This document shows, piece after piece, positions 36,571 to 47,200 of a stretch of 64,000 nucleotides of DNA (positions are counted from its first letter, which is position 1; each line of letters begins with the position of its first letter). Origin of the DNA: Sphingomonas citricola (lineage in GTDB: Bacteria; Pseudomonadota; Alphaproteobacteria; Sphingomonadales; Sphingomonadaceae); the NCBI RefSeq assembly GCF_019429535.1, contig NZ_JAHXZM010000003.1, positions 372,001-436,000 on the forward strand. Direction: 5' to 3'. Under the pieces are notes generated by a model. The model searched no databases and was not told the DNA's origin. It worked only from the letters and a program-made list of their open reading frames with translations. The translations under genes were made by a program, and so were the position numbers.

Positions 36571-38253
36571 TTACAAGCCGGTCGCGATCTTTCCGGCCAG
36601 GCGTTCGGCGACCGCGGGCGTGTCGGCCGTAGCGCGCGCCGCGGTCCAGGCATAGCGCGCTTCGAAACGGCGACCGACGTGCCAGTAGACGTCGCCGAGA
36701 TGCTCGCCGATCTCGGCATTGGTCGGGTCGGCGGCGGCGGCGCGCTCGATCAGCGGCAGCGCGCGCGACACGTCGCCGCGGCGGAACAAAGCCCAACCGA
36801 GCGAATCGGTGATGGCGGGATCGTTGCCGCGCAGGTGCGCCGCGCGCTCGAGCATCGCCTGCGCGTCCGCCATCCGCTCACCGTGCTCGACAAGCGCGTA
36901 GCCGAGATAATTGAGCACCAGCGGCTGATCGGGCGCGCGCGCGTACGCCTGTTCGAGCGCGGTGCGCGCCGCCGGCCAGTCGCCCGCCCGGTCGAGCGCC
37001 GCGCCATATTGCAGCCAGTCGGACCAGTCCGCTCCGCCACGTTCGGCCAGTCGCCGGTAGAGCGGCACCGCGTCCGACGCGCGATCGCGCTGGAGGTAGA
37101 GGTCGGCCAGTTGCTGCTGCGCGCCCGGCGCCGCATCTCGCGCGTCGGCGAGCGGGCGGGCGAGACGCAACGCCTCTTCCTCGCGTCCCGCCTGCGCGAG
37201 GATCTGGACCCGACCCGACAGCGCGGGCTCGGCATAGATGCCGCGGGGGTCTACTTGATCGAGCACCGCGAGCGCGCGATCGGTCGCGCCGTCGGTCGAC
37301 AAGGCGCCGGCGAGGAGCAGCCGGGCGCGGTCGTTACCCGGATCGACCCGCAGCGCGGACTGGACGAGCGTATAGCCGATCCCGCCGGGCTTCCCCGCCG
37401 CGAGGTCGGACGCGACGCGGGTGAGCAGCCAGGATATGCCGAAGTCGAGCCCCGGCGCGACGCGCGCCTTCGGCCGGTCGCGCAGCGCCATGACCGGCGG
37501 CGCGTCGCCGACGAGGAGCGTGCGCGCCGCCGCTTTCTGCCCACGCCCGATCAGCAGCCGCGCCGCCGCGATCCGCGTGTCGGTGCTGGATTGATCGTTG
37601 CCGAGGAGCGGGCGCAGCGCGGCGATACCCTCCGCCCCCTTCCCCTGCGCGATCAGGACCAGCGCGCGGCTTTCCTGCGCGAAGCGCCGCGCGACGGCGT
37701 CGGTCGGGAGCGTCGCGAGCGGGTCCTGGCCATCGTCGAAAGCGGCCCAGGCCTTGAGCGGCGTGGAGAGGATCCTGAGCGGGGTCGCATCGAGCGCGGC
37801 GAACGCACGCGCGATCGCGGCGCGGTCCTTCGCCTGCGCGGCCGCTGCGAGTGCCAGCAATGGCGCGTCGCTCGGCAACACGCCACGCGCGGCCAATACC
37901 GCCGCGGCACGATCAGCGAGCGGATAATCGCCCGCGCGCACCGCCTCGCGATACGCGCGGATTGCGACGAGCGGATCGGCCGCCGTTCCGCGCAATGCGG
38001 CGTCGTAATCGCGCGCGGCGAGCGCCACGCGCCCGTCCGCATCGGCGACGCGCGCGCGCATATAGGCCGCAACCGCATCGTCGCCGAGGGAGGGCGTCGC
38101 GCGCTCGAGCGTTCCGGTATCGGCGACGTTGGTCTGCGCGGCGAGCGGCGATGCCAGCAGCAGACCGGTCAAGAGCATCAAGCCCGTCGCCGCACGACCG
38201 CGACGACGGGGAATTCGGACAAGGTCACATGTTCGGGTAATTGGGTCCACCAC
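36571..38253 (-). CDS. Exported tetratricopeptide-repeat protein
   Basis: 560 residues from a GTG at 38253 with GAAGG close upstream; ATG at 38178 is an alternative and would leave a short signal peptide. LMLLTGLLLASPLAAQ is the hydrophobic core of a signal peptide. The rest is alpha-helical repeats, with clear TPR units in the C-terminal third (for example LNYLGYALVEHGERMADA and SLGWALFRRGDVSRAL). A scaffold role in the periplasm or envelope is likely. The start overlaps the end of the ETF-QO gene by 29 bases. Confidence 0.88.
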   Translation of the reverse strand: MVDPITRTCDLVRIPRRRGRAATGLMLLTGLLLASPLAAQTNVADTGTLERATPSLGDDAVAAYMRARVADADGRVALAARDYDAALRGTAADPLVAIRAYREAVRAGDYPLADRAAAVLAARGVLPSDAPLLALAAAAQAKDRAAIARAFAALDATPLRILSTPLKAWAAFDDGQDPLATLPTDAVARRFAQESRALVLIAQGKGAEGIAALRPLLGNDQSSTDTRIAAARLLIGRGQKAAARTLLVGDAPPVMALRDRPKARVAPGLDFGISWLLTRVASDLAAGKPGGIGYTLVQSALRVDPGNDRARLLLAGALSTDGATDRALAVLDQVDPRGIYAEPALSGRVQILAQAGREEEALRLARPLADARDAAPGAQQQLADLYLQRDRASDAVPLYRRLAERGGADWSDWLQYGAALDRAGDWPAARTALEQAYARAPDQPLVLNYLGYALVEHGERMADAQAMLERAAHLRGNDPAITDSLGWALFRRGDVSRALPLIERAAAADPTNAEIGEHLGDVYWHVGRRFEARYAWTAARATADTPAVAERLAGKIATGL

Positions 38254-39886
38254 CGCCTTCGGGCACGACCCAGTTGATGTTCTGCGTCGGGTCCTTGATG
38301 TCGCACGTCTTGCAATGGACGCAGTTCTGCGCGTTGATCACCAGACGGGGATCGTGCGTGTCTTCGCCCACGATCTCGTAAACGCCCGCGGGGCAATAAC
38401 GCTGCGCGGGTTCGTCGTAGAGTGGCAGATTGTGCGCGACCGGCACCGACGCGTCCTTGAGCGTCAGGTGGACGGGCTGATCCTCCTCGTGGTTGGTATT
38501 CGACAGGAACACCGAGGACAATTTGTCGAACGTCAGCACGCCGTCGGGCTTGGGATAATCGACCTTCTTGACCATGTCCTTGCGCCACAGCGTCTCGTGG
38601 TCGGGGTGATGGTGGAGCGTGAACGGCATCTTGAGCCCGAGATATTCGGCCCACATCGTGATGCCCGCGAGGCCCGAGCCCATGAAGTCACCGAACTTCT
38701 TGACCAGCGGAACGACGTTGCGGACGATCGACAGCTCCTTCTTGACCCAGCTCGTCTCGAAGGCTTGCGGGTAGGCGGTCAGTTCGTCGCCCTGACGCTG
38801 CGACAGGATCGCGTCGACCGCGGCCTCGGCGGCCATCGTGCCCGACTTCATCGCGGTGTGCGTGCCCTTGATCCGCGGCACGTTGAGGAAACCCGCGCTG
38901 TCGCCGATCAGCGCGCCGCCGGGGAAGACGAGCTTCGGGATCGACTGCAGCCCGCCGTCCGAGATCGCACGCGCGCCGTAGCTGACGCGCTTGCCGCCCT
39001 TAAGCAGCGCGGCGACCTCGGGATGGGTCTTCCACTTCTGCATCTCCTGGAACGGGGAGACGTAGGGGTTGGTGTAGTTGAGCCAGGTGACGAAGCCGAT
39101 CGACACCTGACCGTTCGCCTGGTGGTAGATCCAGCCGCCGCCGTTCGATCCGTCGGTTTCGCTGAGCGGCCAGCCCTGCGTGTGGATGACCTTGCCCGGC
39201 GTGTGCAGTTCGGGATCGATGTCCCAGAGTTCCTTGATGCCCAGGCCGTAAACCTGCGGGTCGCAATGGCTGCGCAGATCGAAGATGCGCATCAGCTCCT
39301 TTGACAAGTGTCCGCGGCAACCCTCGGAGAAGAAGGTGTATTTCGCGTGCAGCTCCAGCCCGGGCTGATAGTCGCCCTTGTGCGTGCCGTCGCGCGCGAC
39401 GCCCATGTCGCCGGTCGCGACGCCCTTGACGCTGCCGTCCTCATTGAACAGCACCTCGGCGGCGGCGAAGCCCGGGAAGATCTCGACCCCCAGTTCCTCC
39501 GCCTTGCCCGCAAGCCAGCGGCAGAGGTTGGCGAGGCTGCCGGTATAGGTGCCCTTGTTGTGGAGGAACGGCGGCGTCCACAGGTGCGGCAAATTGACCT
39601 TCTTGGTCTTGGTCAGCACCCAGTGGATATTCTCGGTGACCGGAACCTCTGCGAGCGGACAGCCGTCGTCGCGCCAGTCGGGCAGGAATTCGTCGAGCGT
39701 GCGAGGGTCGATGACCGCGCCCGACAGGATATGCGCGCCGACCTCCGAGCCCTTTTCGAGCACGCAGACCGAGATATCGGCGTCCTTTTCCGCCGCGAGT
39801 TGTTTGATGCGGATCGCCGCCGACAGGCCGGCCGGGCCGGCGCCGACGATCACCACGTCGTACGGCATCGATTCGCGATCGCTCAC
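38225..39886 (-). CDS. Electron transfer flavoprotein-ubiquinone oxidoreductase
   Basis: 553 residues from GTG at 39886, with GAGGAG about ten bases upstream; the frame extends beyond but not in the family's pattern. FAD site VVIVGAGPAGLSAAI near the N-terminus, GDSAGFLNVPRIKGTH in the middle, and a C-terminal 4Fe-4S motif with cysteines in RYCPAGVYE and NCVHCKTCDIKDP. A membrane-associated enzyme that passes electrons from ETF (fatty-acid and amino-acid oxidation) to ubiquinone. The downstream enoyl-CoA hydratase-like gene fits this metabolic theme. Confidence 0.96.
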   Translation of the reverse strand: MSDRESMPYDVVIVGAGPAGLSAAIRIKQLAAEKDADISVCVLEKGSEVGAHILSGAVIDPRTLDEFLPDWRDDGCPLAEVPVTENIHWVLTKTKKVNLPHLWTPPFLHNKGTYTGSLANLCRWLAGKAEELGVEIFPGFAAAEVLFNEDGSVKGVATGDMGVARDGTHKGDYQPGLELHAKYTFFSEGCRGHLSKELMRIFDLRSHCDPQVYGLGIKELWDIDPELHTPGKVIHTQGWPLSETDGSNGGGWIYHQANGQVSIGFVTWLNYTNPYVSPFQEMQKWKTHPEVAALLKGGKRVSYGARAISDGGLQSIPKLVFPGGALIGDSAGFLNVPRIKGTHTAMKSGTMAAEAAVDAILSQRQGDELTAYPQAFETSWVKKELSIVRNVVPLVKKFGDFMGSGLAGITMWAEYLGLKMPFTLHHHPDHETLWRKDMVKKVDYPKPDGVLTFDKLSSVFLSNTNHEEDQPVHLTLKDASVPVAHNLPLYDEPAQRYCPAGVYEIVGEDTHDPRLVINAQNCVHCKTCDIKDPTQNINWVVPEGGGGPNYPNM

Positions 39887-39922
39887 TTCACAATCTCCTC
39901 TCGCGCGGGCGCGCTCCTCGTC

Positions 39923-39956
39923 GCACCGCAGCACCATCCTGGCCATGCTGCGGTGC
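39923..39956. promoter_or_regulatory. 34-base inverted repeat between ETF-QO and UDG genes
   Basis: GCACCGCAGCA (39923-39933) and TGCTGCGGTGC (39946-39956) are perfect 11-base arms around a 12-base centre. It lies in the divergent region, 37 bases from the ETF-QO start and 47 bases before the UDG start. There is no T tract in either direction, so an operator or 5' leader hairpin is more likely than a terminator. Confidence 0.5.
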
Positions 39957-40003
39957 CAGTAACTTGACCTTCGCGTCAACCACGCATCCTATGCACGGCA
40001 GCA

Positions 40004-40786
40004 ATGGGGGCAGATCAACATATCGACTGGGCCAGTGAAGACTGGACCGATCTGGCGGCAAGCACGCTCGACTGGTGGCGTGCCGCCGGGGTCGACGTGG
40101 TGGTGGGTGACGCGCCCGTCAACTGGTTGAGCCGGAACAGTTTACCGGGTTCGGACGAGCCTGCGGCGATCGTCAGTCGCGCGGCGGGCGATGGTGGCGC
40201 CTCCGCCGCGCCCGCCGCCGCGGCCTCGCCCGCGGTGCTGCCCACGACGCTGGCGGAATTCACGACGTGGCGCATGGGTCGCGACGCGCCCGATGCGATC
40301 TGGTCGGGCGAGGCGATCGCCGCGGCCGGCCCGGCGGATGCCGCGCTGATGGTGCTGGTCGACTGCCCCGAACGCGGCGATCGCGACACGTTGCTCGGCG
40401 GCGAGATCGGCCGGCTGTTCGACAACATGCTGCGCGCGATCGGGCTGTCGCGCGACGAGGTGCTGCTTGCCTCCGTCTGCGTGCGCCGGCCGACGATCGG
40501 GCGTGTGCCGCGTGATCTGGAGCAACGACTGGGCGAGGTGACGCGCCAACACCTGTCGCTCACCGCGCCCGCCCATCTGCTGCTGCTGGGCGATGCGGCG
40601 ACCCGTGCCGTTCTGGCGACGAACGTCGCTGGCGCGCGCGAGCGTTTGCACGCCTTTAACCATAAGAATGGAAGAAGCACGCGTGTCGTGGCGAGCCATC
40701 ACCCCCGCGTCCTCCTGGACCGGCCGGCGTGCAAGGCCGAGGCGTGGAAGGATCTGATCTTGCTGAACAAGGGGCTGGCGTCGTGA
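40004..40786 (+). CDS. Uracil-DNA glycosylase-family protein, divergent, without Fe-S cysteines
   Basis: 260 residues. The fold-level signature of the UDG superfamily is recognisable: a Rossmann-like core with LLLLGDAATRAVL and a C-terminal ASHHPR motif matching the H-P-S/A motif. The usual first motif GEAPG is replaced by VDCPERGD, and the four cysteines of family 4 are absent (only three scattered cysteines). An Ala/Pro-rich linker (about 55-80) precedes the core. Base-excision activity is therefore only a possibility. It overlaps the lytic transglycosylase gene by 4 bases. Confidence 0.78.
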   Translation: MGADQHIDWASEDWTDLAASTLDWWRAAGVDVVVGDAPVNWLSRNSLPGSDEPAAIVSRAAGDGGASAAPAAAASPAVLPTTLAEFTTWRMGRDAPDAIWSGEAIAAAGPADAALMVLVDCPERGDRDTLLGGEIGRLFDNMLRAIGLSRDEVLLASVCVRRPTIGRVPRDLEQRLGEVTRQHLSLTAPAHLLLLGDAATRAVLATNVAGARERLHAFNHKNGRSTRVVASHHPRVLLDRPACKAEAWKDLILLNKGLAS

Positions 40787-42606
40787 GAATGGGTCTGAAA
40801 CGCGCGGGCGCGGTGGCCGCGTGCGGGCTGGCCGTGCTGACGTCGAGCGCGATGGCGTCGACCGCATTGGCCGAGCCGGCAACCGCCGCGCGCGGTGCCG
40901 CTATCCCCGCACAACTGACCCCCGAACAGCGCGACGGTTACCGCGCCGTGTTCGCCGCGATCCGCGAGAGCCGGTGGAGCGACGCGCAGATCGCGCTCGA
41001 CAGCATGGCGCCCGGCCCCCTGCACACCTACGCGCGCGCCGAATTATACACCGCCAAGGGCAGCCCCAAGGTCGAGGCCGACGCGCTGCTCAAACTCATC
41101 AACGAAGCGCCCGAACTGCCGCAGGCCGACCAGATCGCGCGGATCGCGAAGCTGCGCGGCGTGACCGAACTGCCGCCGCTGCCGGTGCAGCAACGCTTGA
41201 TCTGGAACGACGGCGCGCCCGTCCGCGGACGCGCCAAGGCGACCAAGAGCGACCTTATCGCCGCCGATCTCGCCACGCGGATGCAGCCGTTCATCAAGGC
41301 CGACATGGGCGCCGAGGCGGAGGCGCTGCTCGACCAGACGCCGGGCCTGTCGCCCGAGGCGCAGACCGAGTGGCAGGCGCGGATCGCGTGGATCTATTTC
41401 CTCCAGGGGCTGGACCGCGAGGCGCGCGCGCTGGCGGCGAAGGCCGAGAACGGCGTCGGTGACTGGACGATCCAGGCGCGCTGGACCGGGGCGCTCGCGG
41501 CATGGCGGCAGAAGGATTGCGGCGCGACGGGCCCCGCGTTCGAGAATGTCGCGGCGCGCGCTCCCGACACCGACCTGCGCGCGACCGCGCTCTACTGGGC
41601 CGCGCGCGCCGACATGATGTGCGGCCGACCCGACAAGGTCGAGGCGCGGTTGAAACAGGCGTCGCAGTTCAACGAAACCTTTTACGGGCTGCTCGCGCGG
41701 CAGGCGCTAGGGATCGACCTGGCCAAGTCGCGGCCGCAGCGCGACGCGAGCGGCGTTTCGGGCGATTGGGCCGCGCTCGAGCGTCGCCCCAACGTCCGCG
41801 TCGCCGCGGCGCTCATCGAGATCGGCGAGGACGAGGAAGCCGACAGCGTGCTGCGCCAGCAGGCGCGGATCGGCGCACCCGCCGAATTCGCCAGCCTGAC
41901 CCGGCTCGCCGAACAGCTCGACCTGCCCGCGACCACCGTGTGGATGGCGCACAACATGCCGCAGGGCGTGACCGCGACCGCGGAGGCGCGCTACCCGCAG
42001 CCGAGCTGGACCCCCGACAGCGGCTGGCGGATCGACAAGGCGCTGGTCTACGCGCACACGCTGCAGGAATCGGGGTTCCGCGCGAAGGTGAAGAGCCCCG
42101 CGGGCGCGTACGGCCTGATGCAGATCATGCCCGCCGCGGCGACCGATTACATGCGCGAGCGCGGGATGACGGTCGATCAGGCCGCGCTCACCCGCCCCTC
42201 GACCAACATCGACATCGGGCAGCGCCATATCGAGCGCTTACGCGACATGGGCATGACCGGCGGGCTGCTGCCCAAGGTGATCGCCGCGTACAACGCCGGG
42301 CCGCAGCACGTCGGCGAATGGAACGGCATCGTCCGCGACGGCGGTGATCCGCTGCTCTACATCGAGAGCATCCCCTATTGGGAAACGCGCGGCTATGTCG
42401 TGACCGTGCTGCGCAATTACTGGATGTACGAGGCGCAGGGCGGCAAGGCCGCCTCGCCCAGCCGTTCCGCGCTGGCGCAGGGGATGTGGCCGCGCTTCCC
42501 CGGCCTGCCCGGTGCGACCGCGGTGCGGATGAACGCGCAGGCGCCGAACACCGCGATCGCGATCAACGGCGCGGTCAGCCCCGCCTCCTCGACCCGCGCC
42601 GAGTAA
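40783..42606 (+). CDS. Lytic transglycosylase (SLT family 1), second copy
   Basis: 607 residues from GTG at 40783, overlapping the UDG stop; ATG at 40789 is an alternative. Signal peptide with [14 protein letters not shown], then a long helical repeat region, then the catalytic domain with [15 protein letters not shown] (Glu429), [13 protein letters not shown] and [12 protein letters not shown]. It cleaves peptidoglycan in the periplasm. It resembles the protein at 21701-23692 but the flanking genes differ. Confidence 0.94.
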   Translation: MRMGLKRAGAVAACGLAVLTSSAMASTALAEPATAARGAAIPAQLTPEQRDGYRAVFAAIRESRWSDAQIALDSMAPGPLHTYARAELYTAKGSPKVEADALLKLINEAPELPQADQIARIAKLRGVTELPPLPVQQRLIWNDGAPVRGRAKATKSDLIAADLATRMQPFIKADMGAEAEALLDQTPGLSPEAQTEWQARIAWIYFLQGLDREARALAAKAENGVGDWTIQARWTGALAAWRQKDCGATGPAFENVAARAPDTDLRATALYWAARADMMCGRPDKVEARLKQASQFNETFYGLLARQALGIDLAKSRPQRDASGVSGDWAALERRPNVRVAAALIEIGEDEEADSVLRQQARIGAPAEFASLTRLAEQLDLPATTVWMAHNMPQGVTATAEARYPQPSWTPDSGWRIDKALVYAHTLQESGFRAKVKSPAGAYGLMQIMPAAATDYMRERGMTVDQAALTRPSTNIDIGQRHIERLRDMGMTGGLLPKVIAAYNAGPQHVGEWNGIVRDGGDPLLYIESIPYWETRGYVVTVLRNYWMYEAQGGKAASPSRSALAQGMWPRFPGLPGATAVRMNAQAPNTAIAINGAVSPASSTRAE

Positions 42607-42610
42607 CCGC

Positions 42611-43138
42611 GTGCCGATCGACGAGAGCCGGGCCTTTCTGCCCGTCCGCATCGCCGTGCTGACGGTATCCGACACGCGCGGTCTGGCCGATGACCGCTCG
42701 GGCGACACTTTGGTCGAGCGTTTGGAGGCGGCGGGGCACGTGCTCGCCGACCGCGTGATCCTGCGCGACGACGCCGACGACATCGTCGCGCAACTCGACC
42801 GCTGGATCGACGATGCCGAGGTCGACTGCATCATCACGACCGGTGGCACCGGGGTGACGGGGCGCGACGTGACGCCCGAGGCGGTCGAGCGCGTCGCCGA
42901 CAAGATGATCCCGGGCTTCGGCGAGCTGTTCCGCTGGCTGTCGTACCAGACGATCGGCACTTCGACCGTGCAGAGCCGCGCCTGCGCCTGCGTCGCGCGC
43001 GGCACCTACATCTTCGCGCTGCCCGGCTCGACCGGCGCGGTCAGGGACGCGTGGGACGGTATCCTCAAGGATCAGCTCGACAGCCGCCATCGCCCCTGCA
43101 ATTTCGTCGAGCTGATGCCGCGCCTGCTCGAACGTTGA
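42611..43138 (+). CDS. moaB: Molybdenum cofactor biosynthesis protein B
   Basis: 175 residues from [13 protein letters not shown] near the N-terminus and [17 protein letters not shown] are the molybdopterin-binding motifs of the MoaB/MogA family; length and [14 protein letters not shown] fit MoaB. It adenylylates or otherwise handles molybdopterin during cofactor synthesis. It starts 4 bases after the lytic transglycosylase stop. No other moa or mog gene is in the window. Confidence 0.92.
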   Translation: MPIDESRAFLPVRIAVLTVSDTRGLADDRSGDTLVERLEAAGHVLADRVILRDDADDIVAQLDRWIDDAEVDCIITTGGTGVTGRDVTPEAVERVADKMIPGFGELFRWLSYQTIGTSTVQSRACACVARGTYIFALPGSTGAVRDAWDGILKDQLDSRHRPCNFVELMPRLLER

Positions 43139-43186
43139 TCCGCTAACGTTCTTGCTATGTTCCGCCCCGCCGGTTAGATCCGGGGC

Positions 43187-44269
43187 ATGGCGGCACAAAG
43201 GACTCGGGCGATCAGGGGCGCGACGCTCAACGTCGCGAGCCGCCGCTTCGACCTGCCGCAGATCGAGGCGGACGGCGACTGGCTCGACGCGCGCGAGGGC
43301 GTCGACGGCGCGGCCGCACCGGTCCGTACCACCGTCACGGTCGAGCATCCGCGGACGATCATCACCCGCAACACCTCCCCCGACGTGCCGTTCGACCGCT
43401 CGATCAACGCCTATCGCGGATGCGAGCACGGCTGCATCTACTGCTTCGCGCGGCCGAGCCACGCCTTCCACGACCTCTCGCCCGGGCTCGATTTCGAGAC
43501 GAGGCTGTTCGCCAAGCCCGATGCGGCCGAGCTGCTGCGCGCGGAGTTGCGCAAGCCCGGCTATTCGTGCGCGCCGATCGCGATGGGCACCAACACCGAT
43601 CCCTATCAGCCGATCGAGCGCGACTGGCGGATCACCCGCGCGCTGCTCGAGGTGCTGGCGGCGTGCGCGCATCCGGTGGTGATCACGACGAAATCAGACC
43701 GGGTCGTGCGCGACATCGACCTGCTCGGCGAAATGGCGGCGCAGCAACAGGCCGCGGTCGCGATCTCGATCACCTCGCTCGACCCGCGCATCGCGATGAC
43801 GGTCGAGCCGCGTGCGCCGACGCCCGCGCGGCGGCTGGCCGCGGTCCGCCGGCTGACGCAGGCGGGGGTGCCGACCTACGTCAACATGGCACCCGTGATC
43901 CCCGCGGTGACCGATCACGAGGTCGAGGACATCGTCGCGGCCGCGGCGGCGGCGGGGGCGCTGGGCGTGTCGTACATCCCGGTACGCTTGCCGTGGGAGG
44001 TCGCGCCGCTGTTTCGCGCGTGGCTTGACGAGCATTTTCCCGACCGTGCGGGCAAGGTGATGGCGACGATCCAGTCGCTGCGGGGCGGCCGGGACAACGA
44101 TCCCGGCTTCTTCACGCGGATGCGCGGGCAAGGCGTATGGGCCGAATTGCTGCGCACGCGGTTCCGCATCGCGCGTGCGAAACACGGGTTCAGCGACGAG
44201 CGCCGCCGGCTGAACCTCGACTGCTCGCGCTTTCGCCCGCCCGCGGGCGCGCAGGGCGAATTGTTCTAG
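43187..44269 (+). CDS. Radical SAM protein, PA0069 family
   Basis: 360 residues. The radical SAM cluster motif is CEHGCIYC (C-x3-C-x2-C) preceded by NAYRGC, with FARPSHAFHDL after it. TNTDPYQPIER, TTKSDRVVRD and PWEVAPLFRAW are typical of the PA0069 / SplB-related group. The reaction is unknown; relatives include spore photoproduct lyase but this is not one. It ends 23 bases from convergent dnaE. Confidence 0.9.
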   Translation: MAAQRTRAIRGATLNVASRRFDLPQIEADGDWLDAREGVDGAAAPVRTTVTVEHPRTIITRNTSPDVPFDRSINAYRGCEHGCIYCFARPSHAFHDLSPGLDFETRLFAKPDAAELLRAELRKPGYSCAPIAMGTNTDPYQPIERDWRITRALLEVLAACAHPVVITTKSDRVVRDIDLLGEMAAQQQAAVAISITSLDPRIAMTVEPRAPTPARRLAAVRRLTQAGVPTYVNMAPVIPAVTDHEVEDIVAAAAAAGALGVSYIPVRLPWEVAPLFRAWLDEHFPDRAGKVMATIQSLRGGRDNDPGFFTRMRGQGVWAELLRTRFRIARAKHGFSDERRRLNLDCSRFRPPAGAQGELF

Positions 44270-44292
44270 GCCGATGGGCCGGGCACGTCGTG

Positions 44293-47200
44293 CTAGCCGA
44301 CCGCGCGCAGGCGGACCTCCTCGACGTCGAAACTGACCGCGGCGACGCCCGCCAGTGCCTCGATATGCTCGGCAAGTTCGGCGTCGAGCGAGAAATCGTG
44401 CCCGAGCAGCACGCGCGCGGTGCCGCCCCCCGCTACCGCCTCGGGCACCGGCACATTCAGCGTCACCTTGCCGCGCTGCCCGCGCCGCTCCCCGATCAGC
44501 GCGGCGAGCGCGGGGATTGCGGCGGCGTCGTTCAGCGTCACCTCGAGCGCGAAGCGTGTCGTCGCCGCCAGCGTCTCGAACGGCTTGATCGCCTTGACGC
44601 TGACGCGCGGCGTTTCCTCGCCAGGCCGGCGATCGAGCTCGACCGTCAGCAACCCGCACCCGCCGATCCGCGCCGCCTCCTCCAGGTCGGCGGTGGTGCC
44701 GTCCTCGAAACAGGTCGCCGCGAACTGCCCGGTCGCGTCCGACAGCGTCGCCATCAGATAGCGCCGCCCGCGCGCGGAGGTGCGCCAGCGCGCTTCCTCG
44801 ACCAGCACCGCGAGCGTCGCGCCGACGCGCGCTCCATCGGCGATGTGAAGCTCACCGAGCGACGCGAAGGTGCGCGCGCCGTGCATCTTGGCGAGCATGC
44901 GGTGCCGATCGACCGGGTGCGCCGAGAAATAGAAGCCGAAGGCGTCCTTCTCCTGCTCCATCCGCTCGCTCAGGCTCCAGCGCGCCGTCGTGGGCAGCTT
45001 GATCACGTCGCCGGCGTGGCTTTCCTCGCCGAACAGGCCGCCCTGCCCGCTGGTGCGGCCGTGATGCGCGCTCGCCGCCACTGCGAGGATCGTCTCCGCG
45101 ACCGCGTGAACGCCCGCGCGATTGGGTTCGAGCCCGTCGAACGCGCCCGCGGCCGCCAGCGTCTCCAGCTGCCGCTTGTTGATCAGGCGCGGGTCGACCC
45201 GCTCGGCGAGGTCGGACAGGTTCTTGAACGTGCCGCCCTGCGCGCGCGCCTCGACCAGCCGCTCCATCGCGCCTTCGCCGACCGATTTGAGCGCGGCGAG
45301 TGCGAAGCGCACCGCGAGGCCACCGTCGGCGGTCGGCTCCACGTCGAACTCGGCCTGGCTGGCATTGATGCACGGCGGCAGCAGCTCGACGTTCATCCGC
45401 CGCGCATCCTCGACGAAGATCGCGAGCTTGTCAGTTAAGTGCAGGTCGTAACACATTGATGCCGCAAAGAATTCGTGCGGGTGGTGCGCCTTCAGCCACG
45501 CGGTCTGATACGCGAGCAGCGCGTAGGCGGCGGCGTGGCTTTTGTTGAAGCCGTAGCCCGCGAACTTGTCGATCAAGTCGAACAGTTCGTTCGCCTTTGC
45601 CTTGGGGATCCCGTTCACTTCCTGGCACCCGGCGACGAAGATCGAGCGCTGCGCGTCCATCTCCGCCTTGACCTTCTTGCCCATCGCGCGGCGCAGCAGG
45701 TCGGCGCCGCCGAGCGAATAGCCCGCGAGCACCTGCGCGGCCTGCATCACCTGTTCCTGGTAGACGAAGATGCCGTAGGTCTCAGCGAGGATCGGCTCCA
45801 GCAGCGCGTGCGGATATTCGATCGGCTCGGTGCCCTGCTTGCGGCGACCGAACGACGGGATATTGTCCATCGGACCCGGGCGGTAGAGCGACACGAGCGC
45901 GACGATGTCGCCGAAATTGGTCGGTCGCACCGCCGACAGCGTGCGGCGCATGCCCTCGGATTCGAGCTGGAACACGCCCACGGTGTTGCCGCTCTGAAGC
46001 AACCGGTAGACCGCCTCGTCGTCCCAGGCGAGCGCGTCGAGATCGATCGAAATGCCGCGTTTGGCAAGCAGTTGCACCGCTTTCTTCAGAACCGACAGCG
46101 TCTTCAAGCCGAGGAAGTCGAACTTCACCAGCCCCGCGCTCTCGACGTACTTCATGTCGAACTGCGTCACCGGCATGTCCGAGCGCGGGTCGCGGTAGAG
46201 TGGCACGAGCTGCGCCAACGGCCGGTCGCCGATCACCACGCCCGCGGCGTGCGTCGACGAGTGGCGCGGCAGGCCCTCCAATTGCGTCGCCAGGTCGAGC
46301 AGGTGCCGGACCTGATTGTCGTTGGCATATTCCTTGGCGAGTTCGGGCACGCCGTTGAGCGCGCGCTTCAGGTCCCAGGGATCGGTCGGGTGGTTGGGCA
46401 CGAGCTTGGCGAGGCGGTCGACCTGCCCGTAGCTCATCTGCAGCACGCGGCCGGTGTCCTTCAACACCGCGCGCGCCTTCAGCTTACCGAAGGTGATGAT
46501 CTGCGCGACCTGATCGCGGCCGTATTTCTCCTGCACGTAGCGGATCACCTCGCCGCGCCGCGTTTCGCAGAAGTCGATGTCGAAGTCGGGCATCGACACG
46601 CGCTCGGGGTTGAGGAAGCGTTCGAACAGCAGGCCGAGCTTGATCGGGTCGAGATCGGTGATCGTCAATGCCCAGGCGACCGCGCTGCCCGCACCCGATC
46701 CGCGCCCCGGGCCGACCGGAATGTCGTGCGACTTCGCCCACTGGATAAAGTCGGCGACGATCAGGAAATAGCCGGGGAAACCCATCTGGATGATGACGTC
46801 GAGCTCGAACTCGAGCCGGTCGCGGTACCCCTGCTTCCAGTCGGGCGCGAGCGGCTCGGCGGCGTCGCCCGCCGCCTGCGCCAATTCCTCGATCCGCACG
46901 AGGCGAGCCTCGAGCCCCTCGCGCGCGCGGTCGCGCAGCATCGCCGCCTCGCCCTCGCGGTCGCCCGCGAGGCTGGGGAGGATCGGCTTGCGCTTGGGCG
47001 CCGCCACCGCGCAGCGCTGCGCGACGACCAGCGTGTTGTCGATCGCCTCGGGCAGGTCGGCGAACAGCGCGCGCATCTCCGCGGCGGGTTTCATCCATGC
47101 CTCGGGCGAGCTGCGCGGGCGATCCTCGGTTTCGACATAGGTCGAGTTCGCGATGCACAGCATCGTGTCGTGCGCTTCGCCGAAGCTCGCTTCCTCGAAG

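Noticed and set aside
35923..38277. A 784-codon open frame on the plus strand
   Set aside because: Antisense to ispE and the TPR gene, which both have recognisable motifs; the mirror translation has none.
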